Shown: positions 1 through 32,035 of the stretch, piece by piece
Numbering within the stretch: the stretch's first letter is position 1
How the letters are laid out: every line of letters starts with the position of its first letter
Origin: Lamellibrachia satsuma
Taxonomy: Eukaryota > Annelida > Polychaeta > Sabellida > Siboglinidae
Length of the DNA stretch: 64,000 nt
NCBI GenBank assembly: GCA_033239005.1
Contig: BSQZ01000010.1
Coordinates: 10,573,001 to 10,637,000, forward strand
Direction of reading: 5' to 3'
Program-made: the position numbers and the translations under genes
Notes under the pieces: generated by a model
What the model saw: only the letters and a program-made list of their open reading frames with translations
Told to the model about the DNA's origin: nothing
The model's database searches: none

Positions 1-231
1 AAACTTCAGAGAAGAGAACAACTAATCAATGAACTGTGCCAGTTTATCTCCGCTTTCGAGACCAGGTTTCGATTGTGGGAAACACAACTGCGGGATGCAA
101 ATTACTTCTTGACACTCATAGAAACCAAACTAGCTACTCCGGACATGTAGGCCTTCGTAGCATTCATTGAGCTGCTGAGACGGGAGTTTGATGACCGATT
201 GACAAATATCAGGGTTCGCAAAAGGGAGTGA
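1..231 (+). pseudogene. hAT-superfamily transposase remnant (C-terminal part)
   Basis: Read from base 1, the frame gives a stretch with the pattern of hAT/ZBED5-like transposases: an 'FISAFETRFRLWETQL' segment followed by 'FIELLRREFDDRLTNIR' and a natural-looking stop at 229-231. One in-frame TAG at 148-150 breaks it. The 5' part lies outside the window. A hAT-like terminal sequence appears at about 590-648, so the element probably ran to there before other repeats filled its tail. No function is expected. Confidence 0.6.
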
Positions 232-260
232 AATAAAAACTTCAACGTGTCCAAAATTTT

Positions 261-376
261 TTGGCTAGGGTAGTTACACGATCTCCTCGTTTCTCGCGCT
301 CACTGACACTTCTAAAATCATTGCTTTGGCTCCCTGTGCGATATCGCATTATTTTTAAGATCTGTAAAATTACAAA
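261..376 (+). pseudogene. LINE reverse-transcriptase 3' fragment
   Basis: This short open stretch reads 'ARVVTRSPRF...LLKSLLWLPVRYRIIFKI', the conserved 'WLPV..RI.FKI' block at the C-terminus of CR1/L2/jockey-like non-LTR retrotransposon proteins. It is cut off by an (AT)n tract at 380. It sits between the hAT transposase remnant and the hAT end, so it is either nested in that element or a composite junction. Confidence 0.6.
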
Positions 377-377
377 T

Positions 378-379
<2 letters not shown>

Positions 380-429
<50 letters not shown>
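380..429. repeat. (AT)n microsatellite
   Basis: A pure alternating AT tract of about 50 bp, directly after the LINE fragment. Confidence 0.95.
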
Positions 430-432
<3 letters not shown>

Positions 433-476
433 ACGTGTTACAACAATGATAATATCCTTATGTGCGTGTTTGCATG

Positions 477-578
<102 letters not shown>

Positions 579-589
579 TATGTGTGGCC

Positions 590-648
590 CACTGACCTAT
601 TCCAAGTCACTAATTTGGCCCTCCGTTCAAAAAGGTTGCCGAACACTG
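590..648 (+). mobile_element. hAT-like element terminus
   Basis: The segment ends in 'AAAAAGGTTGCCGAACACTG', closely resembling hAT terminal inverted repeats read outward (reverse complement CAGTG-TCGGCAACC-type). It follows 'TTTGGCCCTCCGTTC', which is also typical of hAT 3' ends. It agrees with the hAT transposase remnant at 1-231 in the same orientation. The other end is outside the window, so the target-site duplication cannot be checked. Confidence 0.5.
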
Positions 649-660
649 CTTTAGGGTTTG

Positions 661-1211
661 TATTTGGCTTGAGATGCTAAATTTCATTCAAACTCCTTTC
701 GGAACTTTCTGGTCAGATTTTATTTCTGCTTTTACAATACTCTTACAATATAATATATATTTTTTCCCATCCCTTGTTTCATTGTATCTTGTCCATAATC
801 TATTTTTATGTCTAATTAGTTTTCTGGTTCTTGCGTTCAGGGGGGAAGTTTCCCTTTCTGTCATTTGAAACTTCTTTTTGAGGTATGTAATACTATGTAT
901 TTTATCTTCTAATGAATTTAGTACTGTTTTAAGGATTACCCATTGGTTATTAACATTGCCTTTACAGTCTAAATTTCTCTTCCCAGTGTATATTTAAAAA
1001 CTCTCATCATTCCTTCATAATTTGCCTTATAAAAAAGCTTATTTTTTATATATTTACTTGTAATGACTTTGCACAAAATATTGATTGTAATAACACAGTG
1101 GTCACTTTTACCAAGGGGACTAAGGCGCTCTATTTCCCTGTTATCTATGAGATTGAAATTTCCCGTAATTACAATTTGTGAGTATTTAAGTCCTGTTGTT
1201 GATCTAATCAC
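661..1211 (-). pseudogene. LINE fragment (endonuclease end and linker), minus strand
   Basis: On the minus strand 969-1211 is open and reads 'IVITGNFNLIDN...RLSPLGKSDHCVI', the GDFN and SDH motifs of the apurinic-like endonuclease of non-LTR retrotransposons, with an internal deletion between them. Further downstream on the same strand (661-890) is 'TRKLIRHKNRLWTRYNETRD', the basic linker that precedes the RT domain. It resembles the LINE at 16.7-19.5 kb. It is fragmentary and degenerate. Confidence 0.65.
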
Positions 1212-1251
1212 ATTTAGAAGTTCTGCATTATTTTATTCTGATTCCCCATCA

Positions 1252-1254
<3 letters not shown>

Positions 1255-1315
<61 letters not shown>
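1255..1315. repeat. (AT)n microsatellite
   Basis: An alternating AT tract of about 60 bp immediately left of a perfect inverted repeat. Confidence 0.95.
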
Positions 1316-1318
<3 letters not shown>

Positions 1319-1321
1319 GGA

Positions 1322-1383
1322 CAACTTTCAAGGAATGTTTATTTATAGAAATTGAACTTAAAAATAAAACCAAACTTCTTTTT

Positions 1384-1418
<35 letters not shown>

Positions 1419-1481
1419 CAAAAAGAAGTTTGGTTTTATTTTTAAGTTCAATTTCTATAAATAAACATTCCTTGAAAGTTG
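1322..1481. repeat. Perfect 63-bp inverted repeat around an AT-rich core
   Basis: The arms 1322-1384 and 1419-1481 are exact reverse complements over 63 bp and are separated by a 34-bp spacer that is mostly (AT)n. The whole can form a long hairpin or cruciform. No transposon family was recognised in it. 1482-1740 is AT-rich with nothing recognised. Confidence 0.9.
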
Positions 1482-1740
1482 AGACCAGATTTAATTTTTT
1501 TGCATGTAGGGAATTTAAGATGTATATTATGATACATTATAATACCCCTTCCTTCATTATTTTCTATATTTTTATAGAATAACATATAGCCTTCTAAGGA
1601 AAATTCTGGTATGGTTACAGTACATTTGTTTTTTTTACCTCATTAAAAAATTTTGCAGGTGCATATTAAGACTGCCTTAAGTATTTTCAACTCAAACATA
1701 TAATCTATATGCAAAATTCAATGAATTGGAAATATTTATC

Positions 1741-3660
1741 GAAGAACTCAATAATATTAATTTTAAATTCAATGTAATATGCTTACAATAAAGTTGGATA
1801 ACGGAATAACAAATACAATTGCCTGGCTATAACTGTATCATTCAAAGGAAAAGTTGCTGTGAAAAGGGTGGTTTAGTAATTTACATAGATACAAGATTCA
1901 AATATGAGGTACTGATTAAAATAAGTATGAATAAGTATGAATATTGAGAGGGACAGATTATTAAAGTAACCATCGGTGGGCTACCCAAAGTAACCAGCAG
2001 AGGGCTACACAAAGTTACCGGCGGTGGGCTACCCAAAGAAGTATCCAAAGAAGTCATCCTAGGCAACATCTACCAATCTCCCAGAATGCTACATGATCAA
2101 ATTAGGCAGTTTTATAAATGAACTCACAGTGCTCATAACAAACATAGAAAACAAAAACGAAGTAATTTAAATCTGCTAAAGATAAATGAAAACGAAGTAT
2201 GTCGTGATTTTTTTGATATGCTAACAACTCATAGTTTCTGTCCGCAAATTACCCTGCCAACAAGATTTTGTCATACAACTGGTACATTTATAGACAACTT
2301 CTTCCTTAAAACAAAAAACTATCAACAAAGACAAAACTAGGTATATTATTAAAAACACTATCTGATCATCAACCCTATTTTATACTATTTTGACATGACA
2401 ATTAATAAAGAGGCCACTCCCAAATTTATACAATTAAATGTACAAACGGAGAAACCCAAGTAAAAAATGAGATAATTGCATTGGAAATATATAACAAACT
2501 AGATAAAAGCAGGTCAGCTGATACAAATATGAACTATGACACGATACACAATGCTATTTTAAAAGCAAAAGATAAACGTATGCCCTGTAAATTAGTAAAT
2601 TTTTTAAAAAATATAAACAAGAAGTCAAAATGGATAAAACAGGGATTGCTTCAATCAATAAGATATAGAGATAAATTATATTAAAAATTGAAAAAGACAA
2701 GATCCAGCACACAAGAATACAATACCTTAAACATAAACTTAAAAACATACAATGCCATGTAAAAGACGAGTATCGAAACAGCTAAAAAAATTACATAGAA
2801 ACTATTTTCATCAAATTTAAACATGACATCAGAAACACATATAGGAAAAATATAAATGAAATTTTTTCTAGGAATAAAATAAAAGAATTATCTCCCATGA
2901 TAATTAAGGAAAATAATACTGAAATAACTAACAAATTAGAAATATGAAATATATTTAATACATATTTTACTAGTATTGGTTCAAATCTTGCTAAAAGCAT
3001 ACATTATTCAGGGGAGAAAACCACAGAAAGATGCACAAAACAAAATAAACGTTTAAAAATTTTGAGAAATTGATGAAAAAACTATTAAGAAAACTATAAA
3101 CAATCTCCCGAAGAAAAATAGCTGTGGCTCCGATGGTATATCTTCAAATTTATTCAAACATATTGCACCATCACTCATCAAGTTCTTTACACTAATAACA
3201 AATCAAACCATATACACTGAGTGTTTTCTAGGAAAAAAGTAAAGCTGGCCAAAGTCATTCCCATTTTTAAGAAAAAAGACCCAGCCTTGTTAACTAATTG
3301 TATGCCAATCTCTCTTCTGCCAACAATATCAAAAGTTATAGAAAAGTAATTAGCAGTCAACTTCTGAATATTTCAAAGAATCAAAATTGTTTGTCTGTCT
3401 AAGGCTTTTGATACCATTCATCATAAAATGTTGCTGGACAAACTAAAATGCTATGGGTTGGAGGGCCACACACTGAAACTATTCACCAGCTACCTAACAT
3501 ATAGAAAGCAGTACATAGATTTAGGCGATATTAAATCTAAGACATTGAAAATAAGCACTGGTGTCCCACAGGGGTCTATTCTTGGGGAGCTGTTGTTTAA
3601 CTTTTTAATCTACATAAATGATATTTCAAAGTGTAGTGAAATGTTTAATTGTATAATTTA
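1741..3660 (+). pseudogene. Degraded LINE: endonuclease plus N-terminal half of RT
   Basis: The plus strand carries successive blocks of a non-LTR retrotransposon of the L2/CR1/jockey-like group, broken by stops and frameshifts. An endonuclease block ('QLPGYNCI...GGLVIYID') lies at about 1750-1915. 'LPTRF...GTFIDNFF', the endonuclease C-terminal motif, lies at about 2240-2300. The RT fingers 'NSCGSDGIS...' lie near 3120. 'SKAFDTIHHKMLLDKLK' lies at 3400-3450, then 'STGVPQGSILG' at 3555-3590 and 'YINDIS' at 3610. The catalytic YADD block is missing, because a minisatellite begins where it should follow. Thumb and C-terminal sequence resume at 4220. Confidence 0.75.
1963..2034. repeat. 24-bp in-frame triplication inside the LINE endonuclease
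   Basis: Three consecutive 24-bp units encode KVTIGGLP, KVTSRGLH and KVTGGGLP in the frame that continues into the LINE motif 'EVILGNIYQSP'. The copies differ by a few substitutions, so the expansion is not brand new. Confidence 0.8.
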
Positions 3661-3671
3661 AAAAATACAGA

Positions 3672-4229
3672 GAACATAAACAAGTAAATGCACCTACGCT
3701 CCAAATAAACAAGTAAATACACCTATGCTCCAAATAAACAAGTAAATGCACCTACACTCCAAATAAACAAGTAAATGGACCTACAATCCAAATGAACAAG
3801 TAAATGCACCTATGCTCCAAATAAACAAGTAAATACACCTACACTCCAAATAAACAAGTAAATGCACCTACACCAAATAAACAAGTAAATGCACCTACAC
3901 TCCAAATAAGCAAGTAAATGCACCTACACTCCAAATGAACAAGTAAATGCACCTATGCTCCAAGTGAACAAGTAAATGCACCTATGCTCCAAATAAGCAA
4001 GTAAATGCACCTACGCTCCAAATAAACAAGTAAATGCACCTACGCTCCAAATAAACAAGTAAATGCACCTACACTCCAAATAAACAAGTAAATACACCTA
4101 CGCTCCAAATAAACAAGTAAATGCACCTACACTAAAAATAAACAAGTAAATACACCTATGCTCAAAATAAACAAGTAAATACACCTATGCTCCAAATAAA
4201 CAAGTAAATGCACCTACGCTCTACATCAG
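3672..4229. repeat. 30-bp minisatellite, 19 copies
   Basis: The unit 'AATAAACAAGTAAATGCACC' plus 'TACGCTCCAA' is repeated 19 times with small changes. Read in the LINE frame each unit is the decapeptide NKQVNAPTLQ, and the array runs into 'VNAPTLYISNTNIEKVNE' of the LINE RT. The repeat is therefore an amplified piece of LINE coding sequence. Confidence 0.9.
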
Positions 4230-4913
4230 CAACACAAACATTGAAAAAGTAAATGAACTCAACTTCCTAGGTCTAACTGTGGACACAAATTTAAAATATA
4301 GGAAATATTCAGACATCACTTCAAATAAGTGTTCCAGAACAATTGCAGTGTTAAATAAGCTTAAACATGTATTACCCCAAAAATAAAAAAAAGTTATACA
4401 TAATACACTAGTCCTCCCACATAATATTATGAACTATTGCATGGGGCTCTCAAAGTGAAAGAAAATACAAAATACAAAAGAAGGTTGTTAGAATACTAAC
4501 AACGAGTAGATATAACTCACACATAGATCTGTTTTTTTAAAAAGAAAAAAATTATTTAAAAATCACAGATTTACTAAGATTACAAGAATTCAAGTTCAGT
4601 TATAAATCTGTTACCATCATATCTACAAAATTGGCAGCTGACACCAAATACAAACATATACACTCACAACACATGAAGAGACAATATGAATAACATACAT
4701 TTAGAAACAACATGAATTGGCTAAGCGATGCCTGAGACACAACCTACACTTTCAACAATACACCAGCTCTTGTAAAAGAAACCATCATCACACATAGTCT
4801 AAGTGGGTTTGTAAACTACACCAAACATCAGTACATACAAAACTATTAAACCATGTGCAATATAGCAAATTGTCTAGTGAAATGTTTAATTGTATAATTT
4901 AAAAAATACAGAG

Positions 4914-5352
4914 AACATAAACAAGTAAATGCACCTACGCTCCAAATAAACAAGTAAATACACCTACGCTCCAAATAAACAAGTAAATACACCTATGCTC
5001 CAAATAAACAAATAAATGCACCTACACTCCAAATAAACAAGTAAATGCACCTACACTCCAAATAAACAAGTAAATGGACCTACGCTCCAAATGAACAAGT
5101 AAATGCACCTATGCTCCAAATAAACAAGTAAATACACCTACACTCCAAATAAACAAGTAAATGCACCTACACAAAATAAACAATTAAATGCACCTACACT
5201 CCAAATAAGCAAGTAAATACACCTACGCTCCAAATAAACAAGTAAATGCACCTACACTAAAAATAAACAAGTAAATACACCTATGCTCAAAATAAACAAG
5301 TAAATACACCTATGCTCCAAATAAACAAGTAAATGCTCCTACGCTCCACATC
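4914..5352. repeat. 30-bp minisatellite, 15 copies (second array)
   Basis: The same decapeptide-coding unit as in the first array, inside the second copy of the tandem duplication. There are 15 units, several sharing the same private variants in the same order as array one, so it was copied with the duplication and then changed length. Confidence 0.9.
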
Positions 5353-5998
5353 AGCAACACAAACATTGAAAAAGTAAATGAACTCAACTTCCTAGGTCTA
5401 ACTGTGGACACAAATTTAAAATATAGGAAATATTCAGACATCACTTCAAATAAGTGTTCCAGAATAATTGCAGTGTTAAATAAGCTTAAACATGTATTAC
5501 CCCAAAAATAAAAAAAAGTTATACATAATACACTAGTCCTCCCACATAATATTATGAACTATTGCATGGGACTCTCAAAGTGAAAGAAAATACAAAATAC
5601 AAAAGAAGGTTGTTAGAATACTAACAACGAGTAGATATAACTCACACATAGATCTGTTTTTTTAAAAAGAAAAAAATTATTTAAAAATCACAGATTTACT
5701 AAGATTACAAGAATTCAAGTTCAGTTATAAATCTGTTACCATCGTATCTACAAAATTGGCAGCTGACACCAAATACAAACATATACACTCACAACACATG
5801 AAGAGACAATATGAATAACATACATTTAGAAACAACATGAAATGGCTAAGCGATGCCTGAGACACAACCTACACTTTCAACAATACACCAGCTCTTGTAA
5901 AAGAAACCATCATCACACATAGTCTAAGTGGGTTTGTAAACTACACCAAACATCAGTACATACAAAACTATTAAACCATGTGCAATATAGCAAATTGT

Positions 5999-6481
5999 TA
6001 TACGCGTAGCAGAACCAGTAATGACAAAACATGCAACTAAGCACAGGCACGCACTCAGCGAATACGCATATTCACAACTACACAAAGAGAATACACACTT
6101 TTGTAGATTTACATGCACGCACGCACGACATGTTGTTTTCCTTCTATTTGAAAGAATTTCGTTTATACCCTGCTGATGCTTAATGTTGATATCTTGCAGA
6201 TGCGTAATGGCAGAAACCTGAGCTTGTTGCACTTATTTGATGAACTCATTTAATTTTATTTAGTTTTATTTTTGTTCTCTTTGAAAGAACATAACTTGTT
6301 AGGCCAACTAATTTACTAACTTATAATTTACTAACTTATAAATATTCTAATTTACATTCATTGTAAAATTACAAACTTATACTATGTGATATTATTTTGT
6401 TAACATGGATGTACGTCTGTATCTTTTGAAATGTTACATTGGTCAAATAAAAAATGTCTTCTTATTTACAATTGTTTTACC
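5999..6481. other. No gene recognised
   Basis: AT-rich sequence after the LINE duplication. A 102-codon minus-strand frame at 5924-6232 overlaps LINE sequence and shows no known motif. Confidence 0.5.
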
Positions 6482-6756
6482 ATCTGTCATTCCAGATGGA
6501 TGTGTAGTTTATCATTCTAGGTGGATGTGTAGTCTGTCATTCTAGGTGGATGTGTAGTCTGTCATTCTATGTGGATGTGTAGTCTGTCATTCCAGATGAA
6601 TGTGTAGTCTGTCATTCCAGATGAATGTGTAGTCTATCATTATAGATGGATGTGTAGTCTGTCATTCTAGATGGATGTGTAGTCTGTCATTCTAGATAGA
6701 TGTGTAGTCTGTCATTCTAGGTGGATGTGTAGTCTGTCATTCTAGGTGGATGTGTA
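6482..6756. repeat. 25-bp minisatellite, 11 copies
   Basis: The unit 'GTCTGTCATTCTAGGTGG' plus 'ATGTGTA' is repeated 11 times with substitutions (CCAG or CTAG, GTGG or ATGG). The unit is not a multiple of three and no coding role is seen. Confidence 0.9.
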
Positions 6757-7569
6757 GTCTGTATTGGCTTTTCCTTATCTTTCTTATTTTTCTTTCCCAT
6801 GGTGGACCCCTGACTCTGTACAGGTATTCCCCCGACCTGTCTGCAGCCTCCTATCTCTTTGCTTCTTCATAGAGCTTTTTTGATTCCTCCCTTTCTTGTT
6901 TAGTTTTGTTATTCTCCATAAATAAGTAAGTTTAGTGTCGAGATACAGATACATAGATACTGACACAATGGCCTCCCTTAGTGATTGTGCTATATATAAG
7001 TTTTATAAGTTATTTCAAAGAAGACATACTTAAGTTTTACATGTGATGTAAAATAGATATCCAACGACAGTCATAAACTTAACATGACAGGGAAATACCA
7101 GTAATGTGACTAGTTTAAACATTTAAAAATGAGTCGACACTCCAGCTGGTAGAAAATCACTACAACTTTCGGGCATTTGGGATGTGGTAAATCATGGATG
7201 ATGTTACATGTAATGTTATATGTAATGTTACATGTAATGTTACATGTAATGTTCACGAAGTAGCTTAAAGGGAATAACAATGAAGCACTAACCAAAATGC
7301 TTTTTCGATGTGTTTAATACAATTTTTCAAAAACAATTTATTTATAAGTAAAATTATTATGTTTAATGCATCAAACTCGCAAAGCGCGTGTAAAATTCAA
7401 AGTTAATGAGATGGGCGATCACGTGGTTTTGTGACTTCACTTGTGACATTCGTTTATCTTCAGTCAGTGATTTCTATGCACTGCTTCAGTACAGTTTTAT
7501 TCGTGTCACTATGGCGAGTGGTGGCGATGGCAATTTTTTGGAATACCAAGTAAATATTATGAACAAACT

Positions 7570-7573
<4 letters not shown>
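6757..7573. other. Intergenic, no gene recognised; small 12-bp tandem repeat
   Basis: Mostly unique AT-rich sequence. About four copies of 'ATGTTACATGTA' lie at 7200-7253. An ATG at 7511 opens a 13-codon stretch (MASGGDGNFLEYQ) followed by a donor-like GTAAAT, but nothing links it to a gene. Confidence 0.4.

Positions 7574-7649
<76 letters not shown>
7574..7649. repeat. (AT)n microsatellite
   Basis: A pure alternating tract of 76 bp. Confidence 0.95.
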
Positions 7650-7651
<2 letters not shown>

Positions 7652-8149
7652 AAAATACATGTACACATGTCACGTTGTCAAAATTACTCATACTCCTATA
7701 TAGTAATAAAAATTTACAAAAATTTAAATCTGTGCCTGGCTTTATGTGGTGCATTTTTGTTTTAGTTTTTGTAAATTTTGACAGATCGTTATATGGAATT
7801 AAGTACTTTTTGACAACGTGTCATGTGTATATGTATGGTAGATACATGAGAAGTTTGGCGGCTCTAGGTGGTCATTTTCATGGTTATGTCAAAAAGTCAA
7901 AGATCGCTGTGGTTCCATGCCATGTGAATTCTAATGACATTTTTTTTATTGTGGAAATAATTATACTGCAAGATGTAATATAATTATGATTTCAAGCAAT
8001 CGTTTTTATTCCCATTAATTTTAATTGGCAGTGGACCCATTGTCGTTGATTGGGCGCTTTTGTGGACATTTGGTATCTGAAAAATCAGTCGGCCAATGGT
8101 CAGTCTATGGGTAGTTGCCAAGTATATATCGGCAGACAAACTGTTGGGG

Positions 8150-8310
8150 ACTAAAAGTTGGTATGTGCATGCCGGGCTTAAAGTTGGGCAGGCAGGCGGG
8201 TGGGCAGTCAGTCTGCATGGTTGCCAGCTTATCTGCCTGTCCATCTGTTTGCCTACTTGACCAATCGCTCATCCATATATCTGCCCACCTGCCTACTCTG
8301 GCATCACACA
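8150..8310. repeat. Degenerate CTGCC/CTGTC-rich low-complexity tract
   Basis: Loose repetition of 'GGCAGGCAGGCGGG' and 'CTGCCTGTCCATCTGTTTGCC'-like words. A similar tract occurs at 16.0-16.13 kb. Long frames through it are artefacts. The flanks at 7650-8150 and 8310-8480 hold nothing recognised. Confidence 0.5.
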
Positions 8311-8479
8311 ACGGCAGGTGTACATACTATAAAAAATACATCATTAGGTGCTTAGCTGATCTTAGTAGATACAACTCATACAACTATAGGAATGGACCTG
8401 AAATTTGACATTCCTAAATATCTACACCATCACATAATTATAATTAATTAATGTGTTCACATTTTTAGTCATTAAGTTG

Positions 8480-8544
8480 ACGCGTGCGGAAAGTTGAATG
8501 GACTGACAGAACCAATCCGTGGTCGCAGACGCAAAACTACAAAA
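8480..8544 (+). promoter_or_regulatory. Putative 5' UTR/proximal promoter of the sacsin-like gene
   Basis: The 65 bp before the inferred start codon contain CpGs and a CCAAT box at 8512-8516 ('GAACCAATCCG'). There is no clear TATA box. The transcription start cannot be set from sequence alone. Confidence 0.3.
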
Positions 8545-29610
<21,066 letters not shown>

Positions 29611-30029
29611 TAGCTTATACATTACAAACTTATTACAAACATTCCTAACCTCCAGTTATTATTTAGGTAAATGTGAACTTTTCTTAATGTGCCATCGTTG
29701 CCATGTTTCATTAAGTCAACGTAATGTTTATGGGCTTGCTTGCGTAAACAATTTAATTTTGCAACAATCAGAATATTAATAACTACATGCGTTTAGGCTG
29801 CCGTTTTGCTAATCATGCACTGCATAATATTTCTTATTTTGGTTTAATTTAGCATATACCAATAGGATGAACTAAAATTGTCTGCATCTGCATAGTCCGT
29901 TTGACCAAAACGTGTTGGTTTGGTACTAGTGAAATAAACATCCATTCAGTGGAGATGTCCCATGTCGGTCCACACGACAGAATACGTGTTAAGTCATCTC
30001 CACAGGTGACTGGTCACTTGCAACTCTTG

Positions 30030-30149
30030 CTAGTGGATATGTGTTTCTGCCTCGTCATGTCTCATCTTGTATTTCTGCACTTTGCCGGTGACAGTCATCG
30101 GGTAGTCTCCAACAAACCGTATGTAGCGAGGAACCTTGAAGTGGGACAG
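30030..30149 (-). pseudogene. Orphan C-terminal exon of an ACSF2-like acyl-CoA ligase
   Basis: On the minus strand, after the acceptor TCTGTTCCTCTGCAG, 39 codons and a TAG read [20 protein letters not shown] then [13 protein letters not shown]. This is the end of the acyl-CoA synthetase family, closest in pattern to ACSF2 (medium-chain acyl-CoA ligase; 'SHFK.P.Y..FV..YP.T..GK.QK.K.R'), including the catalytic Lys region 'TGKVQK'. No upstream exons were found between here and PLK4. The stretch of about 29910-30215 that holds it has no counterpart in the right arm. It may be a captured exon, or the last exon of a gene whose other exons I could not see. Confidence 0.6.
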
Positions 30150-30215
30150 CTGCAGAGGAACAGAAACACAACCTATAGTCACAGATGTTGATTCATTCTA
30201 TTGGTTTCTGTTAAG

Positions 30216-31745
30216 CATTACCAGAGTGTCGTGCTATGTTTGTTATAAATACTGCTTGTGTTAAATCTCTGTTGTGTGGCTTTGCTGAATAAATTACTAA
30301 AATGGATTATATGTGTCTGCTCTCGCCATTCTTGTAAGTTTAGTGCCTGTGCCAAATGCAGAAAGAGGTATTTTTTGTATTACCAGAAAGCATCGTTGTG
30401 GAAGATGAAAACAAGCAGTGATAGTAGGATGTGTGGGTATCCATTCTCCAACAAACAGCTGATGACCGCCAGGTCCCGGTGATTCTGTAAGATTATGTAG
30501 CTGTGAATGTGATTTTGGTCCAGTAAATTCATGCAAACTTTTACTGACTTTTTCACACATAAAATTGGTAGAATAAATGCAGTTCCTAACACAGGAACCA
30601 CCACCAGCACAACCTTCTGATGACCAACACTCTTCCGAAAACCAGAATCACGCCTTTGGACATCCCGAGGACTAAATTATTTCAAATTTCAAATAAATTT
30701 CATTCTTATCCATAAACAAATGAGAAACAGTTTAATAGATTCACAGATACACTCCTCGCCCGATCCTATTGGCAATGACCACAGCATCGTGTGTGTGCGA
30801 AACGATAAGGCTCAGCGTCAGAGCAAAGGTCGAATAGTATAACCAGGCCCAGGCTAAACTGGGATTCTTTCACAACGAGCGAAGACGTAACCTCACGAAT
30901 TAAAAATAAAATTTCAACAGACTGTGATGCATAGGAAAGCACACAAAGGACTGTGTCGATATATGCAATATCCTAGCAATATCCTACCACCTCAAGAATC
31001 TTTCAAGATTAGTGTTCGGCATACGAATGGAGTAAATGCAGCACGCAGTGTTGTTGTTAATGCACAACCTGAGACAGTATCTACAGCGCAAACTACACTA
31101 CAATGACGAATTCTCGTGAGAAGCAATATCATCACATTCTGGAAAACACATCGGCAAAGACATCAAGTGGGACAATGTAAAAAAATTAATGATACAGCGT
31201 ACATTCGCTCATGGCGTGGGATAAACCGACCGATTGACGTTTCAACAGTTCGATCTGCCAGGAGTACTGTAGTACTACTACCACCCTGGCTAGTGTGGAT
31301 GCTTCGGACCCTCGAAGAAGAGGTCACCAAAACATAACTGTTCGACAGATCACTGAGAAGGACATCAGGCTCAGTGGGGCTGATCTATCAAACCATAACC
31401 ACCGGAAGGAATTCATAATGTCACCAAATGACATACATTTAAATGTTGGACTCTTGAGACGCCAATGGCTTCCTTGTCTACTTGTCATCTGAGCCATTAC
31501 TTTGGATGACAATATTGTAAAAAAAAATTAAAGTAAGTAATAAGAAACACATTTCAAAATATTATTATTATTACTATTTAAATGTAGTTGTGAATACATA
31601 ACCAAATGCATTTGCATCAATCTTGAATATCTGCATTTCAGAGCATCTTAGTTAGTCTAGTTAATCTTAGTCCATCTTGAATGCACACATCTGCATCATA
31701 GCAAGGGGTCAGACTGCATTGGCACTTCCGGTTGTGTTTCACGTT
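30216..31745. other. Left-arm non-coding sequence
   Basis: Parts match the right arm near 62.0-62.5 and 63.64-63.83 kb in reverse orientation. Small frames at 30297-30560, 31116-31337 and 31324-31512 have no recognisable motif, and their counterparts in the other arm are broken, so they are not called as genes. Confidence 0.5.
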
Positions 31746-31748
31746 TAC

Positions 31749-31916
31749 AGTCAAACCAGCTCAAGCGACCACCTGTATTAAAAGACCACTGTCATCAACG
31801 ACCACAGTCCTTTCACAAGAGTTTCACATGTTAAATTACCTGCATTAAGCAACCACTTGTACTAAGAGGCCACTTTTCGACCATCCATTGAGTGGTTACT
31901 TAAGACAGGTTTGATT
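31749..31916. repeat. Palindromic 'CGACCACC' dispersed repeat, left copy
   Basis: A run of words such as 'GCGACCACCTGTATTAAA' and 'CCACTTTTCGACCATC' closing with 'GACAGGTTTG', so that its two ends are partly complementary. The right-arm counterpart is 61676-61840. Repeats of this look are common in invertebrate genomes and behave like non-autonomous DNA elements. Confidence 0.55.
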
Positions 31917-32035
31917 TTATTTATATTAACAGATCTGGTGGAAAAAAACTACTGATGGTGATATGCTGTTTTTTTAATCAGATTTTAATACATGATAGTT
32001 CTTCCACTTGACATATTTGTCAACATTGATGGGCT

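Larger units (their letters stand above)
3634..5998. repeat. About 1.2-kb tandem duplication of LINE 3' sequence
   Basis: The block 3634-4873 is followed directly by a second copy at 4874-5998. Both start with 'TAGTGAAATGTTTAATTG' and end with 'GTGCAATATAGCAAATTGT'. They are nearly identical outside an internal 30-bp minisatellite whose copy number (19 against 15) explains the roughly 115-bp length difference. Each copy includes the LINE thumb and C-terminal region ('NELNFLGLTVDTNLKY', 'LNKLKHVLPQK'). Confidence 0.9.

Noticed and set aside
7511..7549. Short ATG exon (MASGGDGNFLEYQ) with donor GTAAAT as first exon of the sacsin-like gene
   Set aside because: It ends in phase 0, whereas exon 2 needs a phase-1 donor. 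The 8545-8569 exon fits the phase and reads smoothly. It could belong to another transcript, but nothing supports that.
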